A stretch of DNA of 64,000 bases from Penelope pileata. Lineage: Eukaryota > Chordata > Aves > Galliformes > Cracidae. Under the pieces are notes generated by a model. It saw only the letters and a program-made list of their open reading frames with translations. It was not told where the DNA came from and made no database searches. The stretch spans positions 83,507-147,506 of the forward strand of contig WBMW01005472.1 in NCBI GenBank assembly GCA_013396635.1. The letters run 5' to 3'. A program made the position numbers and the translations under genes. Positions 63,390 through 64,000 of the stretch are shown in pieces (the first letter of the stretch is position 1; every line of letters begins with the position of its first letter).

Positions 63390-64000
63390 AAATGCTAAGT
63401 TTGACTTCTGCGCTGCTTAACTTCCAGACACGCTTTCCCCAGTGTCACACACGAACTCCCTCCCTGCCTGCTTACATGCATATTCAATGGACCATATGCT
63501 TGATTTCAAATATCTCTGGGCATTATGGATCCTATTCATCAAGAAGTGGCTGGTACACTCATGAGCAAGGAAAAAAAAAGGGGCCTTTTCAAAGAGCATT
63601 CAAGAGTTTTCTGAGAAAGAAATCCCAGTACACAGTGACCTGTACCCACCAGGCCGCGGTCCACTTTAAACTAAACCCACATGTTTCTGCCAAAAACACA
63701 TACACAGGCGTTAAGAAATTCTCATTATTTCACCATAAAGGGGGCCAGTATAGAGATCTCACGAGGGATTTAAGTGGGAGCGTATCGACAAACACAAACC
63801 AGCCGATTCCTTGGAATCCAGGGGGGAGTCAAGAGAAAGGAGTGTGCGGGGTGACAGGGCAGTCCCATCACCAGCCCCAAATACATGACAAAAGCCACGG
63901 CCGCTCCAAAGCCGACACAGCAACCGCCTCCTGACCAGATGCTGTGCTGGGAGCTTTGCCCCGACACCGTGGCATATGGGCTCTGTGCTGCCATTTGAAG
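63390..64000. promoter_or_regulatory. CpG-retaining block at the right edge, candidate regulatory element
   Basis: About 17 CpGs occur in 600 bases after more than 45 kb of CpG-poor DNA, most densely from 63640 onward. The sequence is unique and has no transposon similarity. A + open frame of 180 codons (63392-63934) covers it, but its product shows no recognisable domain and its composition looks non-coding. It may be a conserved element or the left shoulder of another CpG island beyond the window. Confidence 0.3.

Noticed and set aside
1..64000. CRISPR arrays, operons, phage or bacterial mobile systems, tRNA and rRNA genes
   Set aside because: No regularly spaced repeats, cloverleaf-like genes or prokaryotic coding density are visible. 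The repeats present are avian CR1 and mariner, so such systems are not expected.

Overview
This is a stretch of vertebrate nuclear DNA, almost certainly from a bird. The best evidence is five fragments of CR1 (chicken repeat 1) LINEs with the avian CR1 3' end, plus one internally deleted mariner copy that I recognise as the Mariner1_GG/GALLUHOP type of galliform birds. Chicken, turkey, quail or a close relative is therefore the best guess. Nothing prokaryotic is present, so operons and ribosome binding sites do not apply. No intact protein-coding gene, tRNA, rRNA or known microRNA could be recognised. The open reading frames are short and without recognisable homology, apart from fragments of transposon proteins.

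Layout. From 1 to about 4 kb the DNA is GC-rich, with two CpG-island blocks (about 40-1135 and 1840-3250) separated by long pyrimidine and purine tracts. From 4 to 9.9 kb it is ordinary sequence with one possible conserved element near 7.9-8.2 kb. A second, stronger CpG island covers about 10.0-12.25 kb. It holds a 439-base assembly gap and a 48-bp perfect duplication that looks like a contig-joining error. A possible splice donor (12399), a strong splice-acceptor-like site (13551) and a polyadenylation signal (13975) downstream would fit a non-coding transcript or an untranslated first exon, but this is unproven.

From about 14 kb to the end the DNA is AT-rich and gene-poor. It is interrupted by the mariner copy (20.25-20.79 kb), CR1 fragments (24.5, 27.0-27.7, 29.7-30.7, 41.7 and 42.7-43.0 kb), simple repeats, and several islands of retained CpG in otherwise CpG-poor DNA (16.8-17.35, 18.1-18.3, 20.9-21.2, 22.0-22.6 and 63.4-64.0 kb). 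Those islands are candidate conserved regulatory elements.

Overall picture (inference): a regulatory 'desert' beside or inside the first intron of a gene whose CpG-island promoter lies at 10-12 kb, or at the left edge of the window. The gene cannot be named from this sequence. I did not find a clearly new biological system. The most solid non-routine observations are the assembly error at 11.5-11.8 kb and the structures of the transposon relics.
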